Below, one piece after another: positions 62,522-64,000 of a DNA stretch of 64,000 nucleotides. The DNA comes from JALZAQ01 sp038253885 (GTDB lineage Bacteria; Gemmatimonadota; Gemmatimonadetes; Gemmatimonadales; Gemmatimonadaceae), in the NCBI GenBank assembly GCA_038253885.1, contig JBBSGP010000017.1:1-64000 (forward strand), read 5' to 3'. Both the position numbers and the translations under genes were made by a program. How positions within the stretch are numbered: position 1 is the stretch's first letter; each line of letters starts with the position of its first letter. Below the pieces are notes generated by a model. It was not told the origin of the DNA and ran no database searches. It saw only the letters and a list, made by a program, of their open reading frames with translations.

Positions 62522-63065
62522 TGTCAAGGAGTAGGGGCGGTCGCTCGGCGCTCACGGTGTGGAGGAAGCGCGCGTAGCCGATCTCGGCGGCGTTCTTGGT
62601 GAGCTCGCCATTCACCCAGGCGATCACGTCGCCGAACGGACGGTCCTGGAACGGCCACCGGGTTCGCCGCCGCGATCGCAGGTCGTCGGCGCTGGCGTGC
62701 TCGATCACGGCTCGCCACTCTTCATGCAGGCGGGCGATCCACTCCCGGTCGCCCTCGGCATTCCCCGGCCACACCACGGTCTCGTGCGAGAGCACCCCCT
62801 CACGGAACGAATGGTCGAGCACCATCGACCACCAGAAACCCATGTACCACGTCAGCCACGCAATGCTCGGTGGACCGATGTCATACCCCTCGCGCTCCGG
62901 CTAGTCGGCGCGCCAGCTTCCATCAGCCACCTGATGGACGTGCAACCCCCGAGGAGCAGGACGCAACAAACACTCCTCGGTTGCGAGTCCGTTGAGATGG
63001 AAGTTGGTGAGCTTCCACGCGGTCTCGAGCTGCCGGATCAGATAGTCACGGGCTTTGTCGGGCAT
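62522..63065 (-). pseudogene. DinB-family protein, interrupted by a nonsense codon
   Basis: From the ATG at 63065-63063 the minus strand reads MPDKARDYLIRQLETAWKL, LNGLATEECLLRPAPRGLHV and SWRAD, then a TAG (62903-62901), and continues in the same frame with PEREGYDIGPPSIAWLTWYM, FWWSMVLDHSF, WPFQDRPFGDVIAWVNGELT and KNAAEIGYARFLHTV. Together this is a full DinB-like four-helix protein (about 180 residues) in which a Trp codon (TGG) has become TAG. The normal stop is also missing, so the frame runs on past 62522. Confidence 0.75.
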
Positions 63066-63209
63066 GCCGAGCCTCGAGTGCCAGGATTCTCAAGCGCGCC
63101 TCACCGCGACCGCTGAAACTAGGCTCTGGCGCGACGAGATGACCGGAAGTGCTCTCCTCGGCGCGGATGGCTGGCTGACCGACCAATCCTTTCCTGGAGG
63201 CGCAACGGC

Positions 63210-63854
63210 ATGTCCAGGCTGCGATTCCGCATCTCGATGTCCCTCGACGGCTTCGTCGCCGGTCCGAGCCAGAGCGTGGATAATCCTCTCGGTATCGGCG
63301 GCATGCGCCTCCAGGAGTGGGTGTTTCCCCTGAGGGCCTGGCGAGCGATGCATGGTCTTCCCGGCGGAGAGGTCAACGAGAGCTCGCGAACGGTCGAGGA
63401 GTCGCTTACCAACATCGGCGCCACGGTAATGGGGCGCAACATGTTTGGCGGCCATCCTGGCCCCTGGGACCCCGGTAAGCCGTGGTCCGGTTGGTGGGGA
63501 AAGAACCCGCCGTTTCATCACCCGGTGTTCGTGCTCACGCATCACGCACGCGACCCACTCGAGCTCGAAGGCGGGACGACGTTCACCTTCGTCACGGGTG
63601 GCATCGGACCCGCGCTGGAACTGGCGCGTCAGGCCGCCGAGGGCCAGGATGTCTCGCTCGCCGGCGGAGCACAGGCCGCACAACAATATCTCGCGGCCGG
63701 GCTCGTGGATGAGATGGAGGTCACTATCGTGCCGATTCTCCTCGGCAGCGGGGAGCGGCTGTTCGATGGCGTCGGCGACGATCTCCACGGGCTCGAGCTG
63801 GTGCGGACCGTCACGGCGACGCAGGTAACACACGTCAAATTCGCGAGGCGCTGA
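63210..63854 (+). CDS. Dihydrofolate-reductase-like (RibD C-terminal domain) protein
   Basis: A 214-residue stand-alone RibD_C/DHFR-like protein: FRISMSLDGFVAGPSQSVDNP at the start, GATVMGRNMFGG, FVLTHHARDPLELEGGTTFTFV and a final VTIVPILLGSGERLFDG. Such proteins use NADPH; the substrate is unknown. The ATG at 63210 gives the expected start. The 140 bases after it, to the window end, show no gene. Confidence 0.88.
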   Translation: MSRLRFRISMSLDGFVAGPSQSVDNPLGIGGMRLQEWVFPLRAWRAMHGLPGGEVNESSRTVEESLTNIGATVMGRNMFGGHPGPWDPGKPWSGWWGKNPPFHHPVFVLTHHARDPLELEGGTTFTFVTGGIGPALELARQAAEGQDVSLAGGAQAAQQYLAAGLVDEMEVTIVPILLGSGERLFDGVGDDLHGLELVRTVTATQVTHVKFARR

Positions 63855-64000
63855 GAGCATTGGCTCGGCTTCGCAGCGGTCGAGCAGCCTTAGTCAGCGC
63901 CGGTCATGGGCGGCCCGACGGGGCGTGGCCACACAACCTGCTCACAGGTGGTAATGGTAAACGGGTGCCAGGGCGGCGAGTGCGGCGCTGACCTGCAGAG

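Overview
The window is a high-GC bacterial chromosome segment. Gene content and style suggest a Gemmatimonadota bacterium or close relative. The clues are many short diderm-type lipoproteins, a TonB-dependent receptor, a T9SS-like C-terminal domain protein, a TIGR02999-type ECF sigma factor next to a Ser/Thr kinase with a beta-propeller tail, and frequent GTG starts. The phylum is my inference; there is no rRNA to confirm it.

Layout. 1-960 is a decayed edge holding the C-terminal remnant of an IS110-type transposase. 974-4661 carries two small membrane proteins, rpsU (with its own promoter and an attenuator-like leader), a fatty-acid desaturase behind a palindromic operator, a small hypothetical gene and mazG. 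From 4708 to 52761 every gene lies on the + strand, mostly with stop/start overlaps, so this is a 48 kb co-directional block. Its modules, in order: alr-deoB-cdd-eutN (nucleoside/deoxyribose salvage joined to a microcompartment vertex protein); a surface lipoprotein, an outer-membrane barrel and a REC-histidine kinase; miaB-comFB-comEC plus an HExxH protein; fbp, methylmalonyl-CoA mutase large subunit, fmdB and argS; a PfkB kinase, purM and ribD-ribE-ribBA-ribH-nusB; a glycosyltransferase, hprK and a complete mannose-family PTS (IIA-IIB-IIC-IID-HPr-EI); metK-ahcY; a DUF151 protein and a membrane-anchored protein; a cobalamin riboswitch with btuF-btuC-btuD-btuB and a lipoprotein; recO-selB; a tiny T9SS-domain protein; an Mla-type lipid transporter; and clpB.

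After clpB the character changes. 52748-64000 has mixed strands: a lipoprotein, tadA, two tRNA-Ser genes (CGA, GGA), a DUF3224 protein, an ECF sigma/Ser-Thr kinase pair, a cupin lipoprotein, a frameshifted IS110 N-terminal fragment, a VOC-protein tail, an alpha/beta hydrolase, an HNH endonuclease, a DinB gene broken by a nonsense codon and a DHFR-like protein. This reads as an accessory zone with gene decay.

How the genes connect. B12 uptake (riboswitch operon) feeds the B12-dependent mutase. MetK and AhcY run the SAM/SAH cycle. HPr kinase, HPr, EI and the man-type permease form one phosphotransfer circuit. DeoB and Cdd produce pentose phosphates that could enter a metabolosome implied by the EutN protein. 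The most interesting sequence-level signals are the EutN/deoB/cdd linkage, the rpsU leader attenuator, the ribosome-site-sequestering hairpin after the cobalamin aptamer, and a terminator-like hairpin overlapping the start of the gene at 36150.
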